From the NCBI GenBank assembly GCA_023666705.1, contig JAMPBO010000012.1:51783-115782 (forward strand): 64,000 nt of DNA, given 5' to 3'. This DNA comes from Bacteroides sp. (GTDB lineage Bacteria > Bacillota > Clostridia > Lachnospirales > Lachnospiraceae). The notes under the pieces were generated by a model, which saw nothing but the letters and a program-made list of their open reading frames with translations, did no database searches and was not told the DNA's origin. The translations under genes and the position numbers were made by a program. Below are positions 35,295-44,873 of this stretch, piece after piece (positions within the stretch are counted from its first letter, which is position 1; the number at the start of each line of letters is the position of its first letter).

Positions 35295-37715
35295 CTACTC
35301 CTCACCCTCCTTCGTTGTTTCCTTAGACGCTTCCCCCGAAGCATCCATTGGCACTTCCTCTGTTGTTTCCGCCGTTGCTCCCTCCGAAGCCTTTGCGTTG
35401 TCCTTATTTTCAGCCTCCTTGCTTGTGATTTCCTTGATGAGAATATCTCCTTCTGATATTCCTTCTATAATGCAAAGCCCAGAACCGCCCATCTCCGTAT
35501 TTGCCACCGCAATATATGTCTTTACGGGAATTCCATCCACAAGCTTCCATACATAAAGCTTTGTATCATTTGTCTGTGCATTCGTTTCCGTATAGACCAA
35601 TCTGTCCCTGTCTATTACAATGGAATTTGGTATATATCTTGCTGTGTACTCAATTTGTACTGTTGCATTTTCCAGCTTATAAAAGGATGCATCCTCCATT
35701 TTAATGTATGCCTTGCCCTCGTTGCCCCCAGGCATGCTTTGCGTGATATACACTTTATTATTCACAGTCGTAAAATAAAATCTGCTTGACAGACTGGCAA
35801 TATTCATTGCCTCACCATAGTACACGGCACCGTCATCTGCCTTGATGGTTACTTTCTGCCCAATTCTCATGGAATCTGCTGCAATGCTTGTACATGGACT
35901 TGCAGGCGTCTGTATGCTGAACATTTCCTGACCCACTGCAACATTTTTGCCCTCAGAAATATAAACATCTGATATCTTTCCTGCTGTTTCAGCATAAATT
36001 GATATATTTCCTGTTCCATCATTTCCCTTTGTCGCATTGTTGTACTCCTCCTGCATCTGGGCAAGCTGGTACTCATAATTTACAATTTCCGATTTACGCT
36101 GATATTCAATAATCTGACGGTTATTTTTCAGAATATCAATCTCATACGGATTTTTCTTTTGTTCCTTGTCCGCATCACCATCTGTTGCCTGCTCTGCATC
36201 GCCGTCTGTTGCCGTCTGCGGCTCATCCACCGCTGGTTCTTCAGTAACAGGCGGGTTTTCCAATAGGGATATCTGATTGTCCAAATCCTTAAGCTGTGCT
36301 TCAAAGCCCTCCATCGTTGCAGTGTGCTGCTTTTTAAAGCTTTCTAAGGAACGGGAGAGTTCGGTCAGCATTGCACCGCCCCTGTCTGTTTTTATTACGC
36401 AAATCAAGTCTCCCTCTTTTACCTGCGTTCCTGTCGCAAAATTCAGGCTCACAAGCTGTCCCTCATATTCAGAGTAGTATGAGTGGGTACTAAAATCCTT
36501 GATATTATAATTTTTCAGGGTTTGCACAGACTCATAATCACTTACCCCAACCGCATACTCCTCGTATTGTATAGGCAGGAGATCCTCTGTCGTGTAATAA
36601 ACCATCTCGCCTTCTTCAAGACCGTCGAGCACCTCATAATAGCATTTGTCCTGCGTTCCAAGCTGAACATACCGCTTTTCCCGTTCTTCCCCCTGTTTTA
36701 CATATACGTAATCTCCATCACTGTCCTCAAACAGCGAATCTTTCCCGACACGGATGACGTCCTCCTTACCGTTCCTTATGGCAACAATCGGTATTGACTG
36801 TCCCACATCCGTAGCCTTTGTTCCATCCGCATACCGAAGTCTTGACGGAGGATAATTACGCTTGCTTTCTGCTACAAGCTTTTCATCCTTGCTGAATGGG
36901 TATTCCTCTAAGTATTTTTTCTTTCCATTCTCCAATGTATAGAAGGTCTGCCATTTTGATACATCAAAGTCAGCTGCTCCGCCGTTAAGTGCGAGGGAAT
37001 CAACATTGATAACCTCTATATAACAGTCATTGTAATCTGCAATCACGACAACATTTTCACTCGGTGTGACATGTCTGCTGGAGGAAAGCTCCTTGCTGTA
37101 AACGACCTTGCCGCTCACTCTTGCCTTAAGCGTTCCGTCACTGATTAGCTCCTGCTGTGCCTTTATTTCACTGTTAATATCATCAACTCTGTGCTGATAA
37201 AGCATATTGTCGTAACGGTTGTTCTCGTCCAAAACACTAATTTCCGCAAGCTTTGCAGCAGACGAAATTGCGTCACCTGCCTCATCAAATGCCCGTTTCT
37301 CCAGCTCCAGGTTTTGTCTTGTCAGCCTGTAAACTGCCTCGCTTGTTTCATGCCCGCTTGACATATTGGCAAGCTGTGCCGTAAGGTCATCTATTGTTTT
37401 TTGTGCATGTTCAATATCTGCAACGGCAAGCACATCACCTTCCTTGACATCGTCCCCTACACTGACACGCACATCCCTGATTTCAACAGAGGTCGTCCAA
37501 AAGTGGCAATGCTCCGTCGGTGTTATCACGCCTGTCACAACACCTGAATATGCTGCATACAGCCCTATGTCCCCCCTGTCTGCCGGTCTGTACGTATCAT
37601 TGTTCGTAACAGGTGCAATCAGCTCTGGTGCCTCAGGAATTTTTTTCCCGCAGCCGGAAACAAGTAATATAATTGCAAAAGCTGCAGGCAAAAGCCTCTT
37701 TATCCCTTTTTTCAT
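35295..37715 (-). CDS. Double membrane-fusion (HlyD/MacA-like) adaptor lipoprotein
   Basis: The protein has about 806 residues with lipobox LLVSGC. It contains two consecutive adaptor modules. Module 1 has a lipoyl-like half (VSVGDDVKEGDVLAVAD), a coiled-coil hairpin, the return half (LKARVSGKVVYSKEL) and beta domains. Module 2 repeats this order (FATGTQVKEGDLICVIK, a hairpin with an Ala/Asp-rich insert, ISIYAETAGKISDVYISEGK). The C-terminal tail is Glu/Ala/Thr-rich. Ordinary adaptors have one module in 350-450 residues, so this is an internal duplication or fusion. ATG 37715 overlaps the previous stop (TGATG). Confidence 0.8.
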   Translation of the reverse strand: MKKGIKRLLPAAFAIILLVSGCGKKIPEAPELIAPVTNNDTYRPADRGDIGLYAAYSGVVTGVITPTEHCHFWTTSVEIRDVRVSVGDDVKEGDVLAVADIEHAQKTIDDLTAQLANMSSGHETSEAVYRLTRQNLELEKRAFDEAGDAISSAAKLAEISVLDENNRYDNMLYQHRVDDINSEIKAQQELISDGTLKARVSGKVVYSKELSSSRHVTPSENVVVIADYNDCYIEVINVDSLALNGGAADFDVSKWQTFYTLENGKKKYLEEYPFSKDEKLVAESKRNYPPSRLRYADGTKATDVGQSIPIVAIRNGKEDVIRVGKDSLFEDSDGDYVYVKQGEEREKRYVQLGTQDKCYYEVLDGLEEGEMVYYTTEDLLPIQYEEYAVGVSDYESVQTLKNYNIKDFSTHSYYSEYEGQLVSLNFATGTQVKEGDLICVIKTDRGGAMLTELSRSLESFKKQHTATMEGFEAQLKDLDNQISLLENPPVTEEPAVDEPQTATDGDAEQATDGDADKEQKKNPYEIDILKNNRQIIEYQRKSEIVNYEYQLAQMQEEYNNATKGNDGTGNISIYAETAGKISDVYISEGKNVAVGQEMFSIQTPASPCTSIAADSMRIGQKVTIKADDGAVYYGEAMNIASLSSRFYFTTVNNKVYITQSMPGGNEGKAYIKMEDASFYKLENATVQIEYTARYIPNSIVIDRDRLVYTETNAQTNDTKLYVWKLVDGIPVKTYIAVANTEMGGSGLCIIEGISEGDILIKEITSKEAENKDNAKASEGATAETTEEVPMDASGEASKETTKEGEE

Positions 37716-38728
37716 CAATCAATCACCACCTTATCACCTTCCGACAGACCATTTTTTATAACCGTAAATCCATCTGCCGTATCACCTACCGTAACCTCAA
37801 TTCCATGTCTCATGTTTCTGTCATCCATGACATAGACATAAAATCTTTCATCAATTTCCATCACGGCATCCTTGGGAACATAAATGACATCCCGCAATGC
37901 CGTTTTTTCAATATTCATATACAGCGTGTCATACGAGGAGGCAGAGCCGTCATCGTCAATTGCCTGAAAGGTCAGACTTCTGATTGTATTGCCATCCGCA
38001 TCCGTTCCGCTCTCCTGTATGTCAATCAGCTCCATGTCAAGCGATGCCATACCAAAGGTTGCAGGAAATACATCGCCCAGCTTAAAGTCATAATCATCGC
38101 TTGTCGTCGTTGAGAATTCCCCCGTACCGTATTTTACCGTTATGATTCCGTCCTGTGCGTCCACAATTCCGTAATCGAGTATTTCCGATACAACGGAAAC
38201 AACTCCGTTGCCCTCCGCAACGATGTTATAGCTTTCAATCCGTGCCTCAAGCTCATTCATATACAGCTGTGCAATTTCCATGTCATCCTTGATATTTTGT
38301 ATACTATCGGAGTAATCCGTCGCTGTATCTATCTTGGAAAGCCGGTTGTAATGGTCAAGCAGAAGCTCGTCCTCCGCAACCCTCGTTCTGTATTGCTCAA
38401 TTTGGTCTCCCAGCTCGCCCGACTTAAATTCCACCATGACAGTCCCCTTTGATACGATATCACCAACCGATACATTTACCGATTGTACCTCCATTTCATT
38501 GAGGGCAGGATAATAGATTTTTTTCTCATAATCATTTGCCTTTAATTTGAGTTCAAGTGCAGGCTCTATGTTGCCACGTACAACAAGCTCTGTATTATAT
38601 GTAACCGGCTGGTACTCCTCAACCGAAACCTGTACCTTCTTATCCTGTTCTTTTTTCCCGCAACCATTCAGTGCCAGCATCGCCGCCAACATCGCTGTCA
38701 TGCATATTATTTTCGGATACTTTCTCAT
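37715..38728 (-). CDS. Membrane-fusion (HlyD/MacA-like) adaptor lipoprotein
   Basis: The protein has 337 residues with lipobox LALNGC. Lipoyl-like VSVGDIVSKGTVMVEF, a short coiled-coil hairpin (~100-150), the return strand NIVAEGNGVVSVVSEI and a beta-rich C-terminal domain ending GLSEGDKVVID identify a MacA/YknX-type adaptor. GGGAG precedes the ATG. Translationally coupled to the double adaptor downstream. It should link the lipoproteins or substrate outside the membrane with the FtsX-type permease. Confidence 0.83.
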   Translation of the reverse strand: MRKYPKIICMTAMLAAMLALNGCGKKEQDKKVQVSVEEYQPVTYNTELVVRGNIEPALELKLKANDYEKKIYYPALNEMEVQSVNVSVGDIVSKGTVMVEFKSGELGDQIEQYRTRVAEDELLLDHYNRLSKIDTATDYSDSIQNIKDDMEIAQLYMNELEARIESYNIVAEGNGVVSVVSEILDYGIVDAQDGIITVKYGTGEFSTTTSDDYDFKLGDVFPATFGMASLDMELIDIQESGTDADGNTIRSLTFQAIDDDGSASSYDTLYMNIEKTALRDVIYVPKDAVMEIDERFYVYVMDDRNMRHGIEVTVGDTADGFTVIKNGLSEGDKVVID

Positions 38729-38752
38729 AAAATACTCCCTTTCAATTATTAT

Positions 38753-40222
38753 TTAACGGTATATATATTGAACCTGCATGAAAAATGTGCTTGCCACAGG
38801 ATGATAACCCAGGACAATCTTTTGTGAGCCATCTATGATTTGTTCTCCATCCAGTGCATTGATATATAAAAACACCTCGCCGTTATCCAGATAATATGCC
38901 CACGCAGGAATCAGTGAATAATTTATGCCATCGTAAGAAACATAAAGGTAGCCCAACTTTACATTTGTGATTTCCATATCTTCAGTGGCGGAATAACTGC
39001 CCATATATTCCTGTGCAAAACCATCTATTTGTTCAAAGGGCATCAGCTCCGCTTTTTTTTGTTCCCCTATGCTATACATATCTCCTATGGTTATCTCCAA
39101 AACACCCATATCCGTAACCAATACCCGAAGCAGCGGCTGTCCTGTTTCATATACCCATGTTTCATCATGGTCACTTCCAAATGCAATCATATGCATTCCG
39201 CGGCAGTCAAAGGCATATTTTCCGTTCATTGCAGGAGAAAACCAAAATTCATATCCGTTAAGCCCAAGTGCTGTCCTTTCATTTGTAAACGTAAGCTTAT
39301 CAATATCAAGCTGCCGTGTACCTGAGAGCTCCAGCTTCTGGAATCCCAGGGATTTCACAGTCTCCTCCGCCTGTTTTAACGCTGTATCATAATCACAGGT
39401 ATTCAGCTGTGGATTTTCTTCCATATCCTTACACAAATTCACATAATATGGGGAATCGACACACTTTATAATCACCCGCTCCTCATCATGCTGCCCGCCT
39501 ATATATTCAATATATCCGTTGAAATATGGTGTGATTTTATTTTGTAAATAATACTTTTCATAATACAGCTCATATATATGTCCATCCGCTTCTCCCCGAA
39601 GTCTGGAATAATCGGCTGCCGTTACCCGGAACGTATCAAAGCCATCCCCGCTTCCGTTATCATAAAAGCCATCATTTTCAGTCCATTGTTCACTATGATA
39701 AATCAGTCCGTCATGCTCCGTGTATGCTGTGTTATTTTCATCATACCCATCCAGCAAATCGTCTATTTTGTTCCTATATACATTTACAAAAGTGTAAACC
39801 TCGTCTCCATACTTATCTATAAGCTCCTGGTAAAATCTTTTCTCCTGCTCAAGTTCCTCGCGGGAACAGTGAACATAAGGCTTTATATAGGTATAGTCCC
39901 CATCAAAAAAGCTGTCCGCAAGCTGCTTTAAGCTTTCCTCATTGAATTCCTTGCGGTCTGCCTCATACACGTAAGCATTTCCCAAGTCATTTGTCTCCAC
40001 ATCAGCTGATACCTTTATCATTGTATCACCAAAAACACTTGGCACAACATATTCCAAATGCTTTGGCACACCTGCTTTTTGGGCATCTGTGCCTGTTTCA
40101 ATATGAACCGCATCCAATTCATCTGCAATATCATCCTTTTTTTCTTTTCCACAGGACGAAAGAAATGCAGCTACAAGCATCATAGCCAATACAAATTTAA
40201 TCTTTGCAGTCTTTATTTTCAT
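38753..40222 (-). CDS. Lipoprotein paralog 4 of tandem family (subfamily B)
   Basis: The protein has 489 residues with lipobox AFLSSC followed by GKEKKDDIADELD. Shared family landmarks: SADVETNDLGNAYVYEADRK, ESLKQLADSFFDGDYTYIKP, LGYLYVSYDGINYSLIPAWA and a terminal INALDGEQII block. Very similar to the next gene upstream (40259-41695). ATG 40222 is set by AGGTGG. No enzymatic motif is visible. Possibly the DUF6034-type family of Lachnospiraceae, but this is from memory and unverified. Last lipoprotein before the adaptor genes. Confidence 0.82.
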   Translation of the reverse strand: MKIKTAKIKFVLAMMLVAAFLSSCGKEKKDDIADELDAVHIETGTDAQKAGVPKHLEYVVPSVFGDTMIKVSADVETNDLGNAYVYEADRKEFNEESLKQLADSFFDGDYTYIKPYVHCSREELEQEKRFYQELIDKYGDEVYTFVNVYRNKIDDLLDGYDENNTAYTEHDGLIYHSEQWTENDGFYDNGSGDGFDTFRVTAADYSRLRGEADGHIYELYYEKYYLQNKITPYFNGYIEYIGGQHDEERVIIKCVDSPYYVNLCKDMEENPQLNTCDYDTALKQAEETVKSLGFQKLELSGTRQLDIDKLTFTNERTALGLNGYEFWFSPAMNGKYAFDCRGMHMIAFGSDHDETWVYETGQPLLRVLVTDMGVLEITIGDMYSIGEQKKAELMPFEQIDGFAQEYMGSYSATEDMEITNVKLGYLYVSYDGINYSLIPAWAYYLDNGEVFLYINALDGEQIIDGSQKIVLGYHPVASTFFMQVQYIYR

Positions 40223-40258
40223 AAGTTTCCACCTCACTTCTTGAAAATAGTGTGCCAA

Positions 40259-41695
40259 TTAATATTGTGTCTCCCTTATGAATTGATCTGCAGCAGGATG
40301 ATATCCCAGAAAGATTTTTTCACTTCCCTGAACGACCAATTCTCCATCCAATGCATTGATATATACAAGTGCTTCCTCCTCACTGCCAGTCTCATAGCAG
40401 TATGCCCACACCGGCACAAGTGAAAATTGCACTCCATCGTAAGAAATATAAAGATATCCAAGTTTAACAGCAGTTATCTCAAGGTCTCTGTCAAGATAAT
40501 AATTACCCATAAACTCCCTTGCTATCCCATCTATTTTTTCAAAAGGCATAAGCTCTCCCCTTTGCCCATCAGCATCTGATTTATCATACACATCTCCTAT
40601 ATCGATTGCCTCAATGCCATTATCCGTAACATATACCCTTATGAGTGGCTGACCTGTTGCGTATATCCACTCCGTATCGTGATCGCTTCCAAATGCCATC
40701 ATATGTTTTCCCCTGCAAGGGAACGCGTACTTACCATTCATATCAGGATAAAACCAGAATTCGTATCCATTCAGCCCTAGATAGTTATGTCCTGCAGTTG
40801 TTGCAACATCCATCTGGCGTGTATCAGTATGCTCCCACTCTTTAAATCCTAATTTTTCTACAGCCTGCTCAGCCTGGCTGAGTGCCGTATTATAATCACA
40901 TGCATTTGCCTGTGACGATGCACCCATGTCTGTACATCCTTTCAAATAATACGGGGTATCAACACACATTATCACAATTCTCTCAGGGTCGTATTCTGAA
41001 GTTGCCGGTATGTTTTTCCCTTCTGTATAATATTTTCCATAATATAATTCATAGACGTGACCATCCACCTCTCCACGAAGTCTGGAATAATCAGCTTCCT
41101 TCACACGAAAATCTTCAAACTCCACCATATCCTCAAAAAAAGCATCCACACCCCAATCCCACTCGTCATTATGATAAATCAGTCCATTATGCGTCTCATA
41201 TGATGAGGCAGTTTCATTATAATCATTTAACAGGGTGTATAATTTTTCCGTATAATTAATCGCATATGTGTAAATATCCTGACCATGTTCATCCGTAAGC
41301 TGCTGATAAAATGCTTCCTCCTGCTCCAGCTCCTCCAAGGAACAATGTACATAAGGCTTTATATAAGTGTAGTCGCCCTCAAAAAAGCTGTCTGCAAGCT
41401 GTTTTAAGCTTTCCTCATTCATTTCCTTGCGTTTTGCTTCATATACATAAGCATTTTCCAGCCCATTTGTCTCCACATCCGCTGATACCGTGAAACTCGT
41501 GTTTCCCCCAGCACTTTGCACCACATATTCAAGGTGGTTCTGTATGGCTGTATTTTCCACACCCGCATTTGTCCCAGTGCCAATAACATCAAACTCCTTC
41601 GCTATGTCATCCCTGGTCGCCTTTCCACAAGATGAAAGCGATGTAAGGAAAACTGCCATTACAATCCCTGCATACATGTGTTTTTTTATCCTCAT
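40259..41695 (-). CDS. Lipoprotein paralog 3 of tandem family (subfamily B)
   Basis: The protein has 478 residues with lipobox SLSSC then GKATRDDIAKEFD. It shares SADVETNGLENAYVYEAKRK, EESLKQLADSFFEGDYTYIK and YLYISYDGVQFSLVPVWAYC with paralog 4, indicating a recent duplication. GGAGGG precedes the ATG. The soluble domain is extracellular and acidic; function unknown. Confidence 0.82.
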   Translation of the reverse strand: MRIKKHMYAGIVMAVFLTSLSSCGKATRDDIAKEFDVIGTGTNAGVENTAIQNHLEYVVQSAGGNTSFTVSADVETNGLENAYVYEAKRKEMNEESLKQLADSFFEGDYTYIKPYVHCSLEELEQEEAFYQQLTDEHGQDIYTYAINYTEKLYTLLNDYNETASSYETHNGLIYHNDEWDWGVDAFFEDMVEFEDFRVKEADYSRLRGEVDGHVYELYYGKYYTEGKNIPATSEYDPERIVIMCVDTPYYLKGCTDMGASSQANACDYNTALSQAEQAVEKLGFKEWEHTDTRQMDVATTAGHNYLGLNGYEFWFYPDMNGKYAFPCRGKHMMAFGSDHDTEWIYATGQPLIRVYVTDNGIEAIDIGDVYDKSDADGQRGELMPFEKIDGIAREFMGNYYLDRDLEITAVKLGYLYISYDGVQFSLVPVWAYCYETGSEEEALVYINALDGELVVQGSEKIFLGYHPAADQFIRETQY

Positions 41696-41724
41696 GCAAA
41701 TCCCTCCTAACGAACATCATCTTC

Positions 41725-43122
41725 CTAATACGGTATTGCACCACTACCACTAAGCATGCTGCTACCGCCGGAATAAATTACGGCTCCATCCAGAGCACAA
41801 ATTGTAATAACAGCACTTCTGAATTTTTCATTCCTTCCTCCATTACAATAACACCATGCCGGAACTGCCGCATATTCTAACCCATCATAGGTAATATACA
41901 CATATCCAAACTCTATACAGTCGATATTAAAATAACTGCTCGGATATTCTGTCATAATCTCCGTCATTCGTTCCTTTGCAATCTCATCAATCTGCTCAAA
42001 GGATAACATGGTTGACTCCCCTGACATAATCTCCGCATCATTATAGTTGCCCATAATCATAAGGCTGTATACACCATTGCTGTTTACCACCACTTCAACA
42101 TAAGGCTGTACGGCAATGTCGCTATTTACACCCGTATCCATGGAAGTAGTGATAGAGCCTGCTGAATATAAGAGATGCGCACCTCCCTGTTTAACCCCAA
42201 ATACCATGGTATAACCATCCGTCGAAATCTTATCCTCATCCATACCCTGGTTATTTTGCACGATATGCAAAAGCTCCATCTCTCCAAAGCCCAGCCTGTG
42301 TAAAAATTCCTGTGCTTCTTTCTCCGCATCCTCACGCTTACATGCGTTATTTAAATAGGTTTCCGTTACTTCTGACGTATTGGCAATATAATATTCCTCG
42401 TCAATACATTTTGCATATATCGTCGGTATCCATTCCGTTTTAATTTTTTGACCTTCAACCATTACGTTATTATAACTATATCCCTCATCATAGGAAAGCG
42501 TCCAGGTTCTTCCATCAACCATGCCCCTCAGATAGGCATCATAAAACACATCCTCATTGCTCTCACCCTCGTCTGATTCACTTGACAAGTGTGTTTCATA
42601 TACAAGCGTACCTTCAGGATATTCCACATAATTGTCATCGTCATAAAAATCAAGTCTGTTTTCAATCCGCCATGTATTATCATTTTCACTGTACTCCGTA
42701 TTTCCTGCATACTTTTCCTGATAGTACTGAAGCTCTGCCTCAAGCTCCTCCCTGCTTTGCACTTGATACGGCTTAACATTTTTAAAGTCCCCATCGTCAA
42801 ACAGCCGTTTTGCATACCTTTCAACATATTCATCCTTGTCCGTGCATTTCTCTGCGGCAAGCGTTGGAACCTTTCCATAACCGTCAGCAATCACCTCTGC
42901 CTCTACCTTTGTGGTGTTTCCTCCTACCTCAACCGTATAAGAAACATGCTCCGGTATTGCATCCGGACCTGTATTTTGTGCTGCATTTCCTGCACTTGCA
43001 TCCTGACCTACATTTTCCTTTAAGTCCTCCGCAATCATGTCTTTTTTTTCATTGCCGCACGCAGTAAGAAATATCATTGCCCCAAGAATCACGAAATAAC
43101 GTGCCTTTCCCATAATTTTCAT
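41725..43122 (-). CDS. Lipoprotein paralog 2 of tandem family (subfamily A)
   Basis: The protein has 465 residues with lipobox IFLTAC then GNEKKDMIAEDLKEN. Subfamily A landmarks shared with paralog 1: VEAEVIADGYGKVPTLA, FLHRLGFGEMELLHI, MLSFEQIDEIAKERMTE, EFGYVYITYDGLEYAAVPAW and the end AIPY. AAGGAGG fixes the start at 43122. A copy of the 32-bp upstream element lies 85 bp before the start, partly inside the end of paralog 1. Confidence 0.82.
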   Translation of the reverse strand: MKIMGKARYFVILGAMIFLTACGNEKKDMIAEDLKENVGQDASAGNAAQNTGPDAIPEHVSYTVEVGGNTTKVEAEVIADGYGKVPTLAAEKCTDKDEYVERYAKRLFDDGDFKNVKPYQVQSREELEAELQYYQEKYAGNTEYSENDNTWRIENRLDFYDDDNYVEYPEGTLVYETHLSSESDEGESNEDVFYDAYLRGMVDGRTWTLSYDEGYSYNNVMVEGQKIKTEWIPTIYAKCIDEEYYIANTSEVTETYLNNACKREDAEKEAQEFLHRLGFGEMELLHIVQNNQGMDEDKISTDGYTMVFGVKQGGAHLLYSAGSITTSMDTGVNSDIAVQPYVEVVVNSNGVYSLMIMGNYNDAEIMSGESTMLSFEQIDEIAKERMTEIMTEYPSSYFNIDCIEFGYVYITYDGLEYAAVPAWCYCNGGRNEKFRSAVITICALDGAVIYSGGSSMLSGSGAIPY

Positions 43123-43204
43123 AAAATGTTCCTCCTTCAAATTTTGTATGTCTTTTGCATCATGTGTTTGTTTATATGAATTTCCCTCGTTTTTCCCTAG
43201 TACT

Positions 43205-43238
43205 AATATAAAACATAAATGTATCCTTTTTGCATCAA
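43205..43238 (-). promoter_or_regulatory. Conserved 32-bp upstream element, copy 2
   Basis: On the minus strand TTGATGCAAAAAGGATACAT continues into TTATGTTTTATATT, matching copy 1 at 30 of 32 positions. A -10-like TATATT (43205-43210) ends the element and no good -35 exists. This suggests an activator site, probably for the adjoining response regulator. Confidence 0.6.
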
Positions 43239-44629
43239 TACGGTATAAGACTCGTGTGTAACCCATAGATATTTACTATATCACGTGAAATAATGGCACC
43301 ATCTAAGGCATTAATTGTTACAATTTCCTCTCTTCTGTTTTCATTTCTGTCTCCGGTATAATAACACCATACAGGTACAATTGCATATGAAAATCCGTCA
43401 TATGTGATGTAAGCATATCCGAACTCAATGGTATCTATAGTATAGGACATATTCCCATTTAACAGCTCCGTAAAACGTTCCTTTGCAACTTCATTTACCT
43501 GCTCAAAGGTCAGCATGACAGCTTCTCCGGTCATCATTTCCTGCTTCTCATAATTTCCCATAATCCTTATACCATTTACACCGTTTTCATTTACACAAAC
43601 TTCCACATACGGCTGCATTGCCCAGTTATGTGTGGCAAAATCCATAATGGTTTTTCCCGCACTATGTGCAAATAACAGATGTGTTCCATCCTGCTCCATT
43701 CCGTAAATCATCAAATAACCATCTGTATATGCGTCATCCTGCTCCGTCCGACGGTCAATTTGTGCAATATGCAGCAGTTCCATATTTTCAAAGCCAAGCT
43801 GTTCCAGAAATTCTTCTGCCTGTTTTTCCGCATCCGTCTGGCTGCACTTATTTTGAAGAAATGTCTGGGAGATATCTGACAAGCCATATACATAATCCGT
43901 TTCTTCCATGCAATGTGCCTCCAGACAAGGTGCATACTCATAAGCCACAACAGCCCCATCCCAAAGGTCTTCATATGTTCCATCCGCATAGTTCATCTCC
44001 CATATTCTTCCATCCACATAACCTCTTAGGCTTGCCTCATTCACGGTACTCTTTAATGTTATGTTATCCTCCTCACGGTCAACATACTCTCTTGTATATA
44101 CCAGCTTATCACTTGGGTACTCCACATAATCTGAAGCATTGTAGTTGTCAAGCAGGTACTCCATCCTGTCCACCTGCCATGCTGCTTCATTATAACCGTT
44201 TGCCGCACATTCCCTGTAAAATTCAAGCTCGCTTTGAATCTCCTCCATACTTTGTAACCCGTATGGTTTAATATTATCATACTCCCCACCATCAAATATT
44301 TTTTGTGCATATCCGGCGACCCATTCATCTTTATCTTCGCTTCTTTTTACTGCAAAAACAGGAACACTCCCATATCCATCCGCATATACCTTTGCATCTA
44401 TTTTCACCGTATTTCCATTTCCCTCAACAACGTAAGAAATTGTATCAGGCACTTCATCCGGGTCTGTATTTCTTTCTGTGCCTTCTGTATTTTCTGCACT
44501 TGCTTCTATCCCTGCATTCCCCTTTAGCTCCTCTGCTATATCATCCTGCTTTGCCTTGCCGCATCCGGTAAGCAAAACAGCCATTCCAAGTATCATCATT
44601 GGCTTACATACTTTTTTTACAACCTTCAT
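43235..44629 (-). CDS. Lipoprotein paralog 1 of tandem family (subfamily A)
   Basis: The protein has 464 residues with lipobox VLLTGC then GKAKQDDIAEELKGN. Core motifs: KIDAKVYADGYGSVPVFAV, FLEQLGFENMELLHIAQ, MLTFEQVNEVAKERFTE, EFGYAYITYDGFSYAIVPVW and the end SLIPY. ATG 44629 follows GGAGG. First gene of the lipoprotein-exporter operon, divergent from the two-component genes, with copy 1 of the 32-bp element 94 bp upstream. Function unknown. Confidence 0.82.
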   Translation of the reverse strand: MKVVKKVCKPMMILGMAVLLTGCGKAKQDDIAEELKGNAGIEASAENTEGTERNTDPDEVPDTISYVVEGNGNTVKIDAKVYADGYGSVPVFAVKRSEDKDEWVAGYAQKIFDGGEYDNIKPYGLQSMEEIQSELEFYRECAANGYNEAAWQVDRMEYLLDNYNASDYVEYPSDKLVYTREYVDREEDNITLKSTVNEASLRGYVDGRIWEMNYADGTYEDLWDGAVVAYEYAPCLEAHCMEETDYVYGLSDISQTFLQNKCSQTDAEKQAEEFLEQLGFENMELLHIAQIDRRTEQDDAYTDGYLMIYGMEQDGTHLLFAHSAGKTIMDFATHNWAMQPYVEVCVNENGVNGIRIMGNYEKQEMMTGEAVMLTFEQVNEVAKERFTELLNGNMSYTIDTIEFGYAYITYDGFSYAIVPVWCYYTGDRNENRREEIVTINALDGAIISRDIVNIYGLHTSLIPY

Positions 44630-44720
44630 GTTACTTTCCTCCATTTTACATGCCTGCTGGAATTATCTTAAAACTGCATTTTCTATACAAAGAAAATGTC
44701 CTGCCTTTTATCCTGAGATT

Positions 44721-44754
44721 ACTATAAAATATAAATGTATCTTTTTTGCATCAA
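44721..44754 (-). promoter_or_regulatory. Conserved 32-bp upstream element, copy 1
   Basis: On the minus strand TTGATGCAAAAAAGATACAT continues into TTATATTTTATAGT. A -10-like TATAGT (44721-44726) sits at the same place as in copy 2. It lies in the divergent gap between the lipoprotein operon and the response regulator. Confidence 0.6.
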
Positions 44755-44787
44755 ACTCCCGGCATTTTAAAATTTTTTAGTCTGATT

Positions 44788-44816
44788 TTGACAGATTTGT
44801 TTTTATCCTTTATAAT
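44788..44816 (+). promoter_or_regulatory. Consensus promoter of the two-component locus
   Basis: Perfect TTGACA, 17-bp spacer, perfect TATAAT on the plus strand, 58 bp before the response regulator start. Confidence 0.85.
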
Positions 44817-44873
44817 CACATTAATTTTCACAGACTACACAGCGAACAAATATACAAAACAGGAGCAGAAGCT

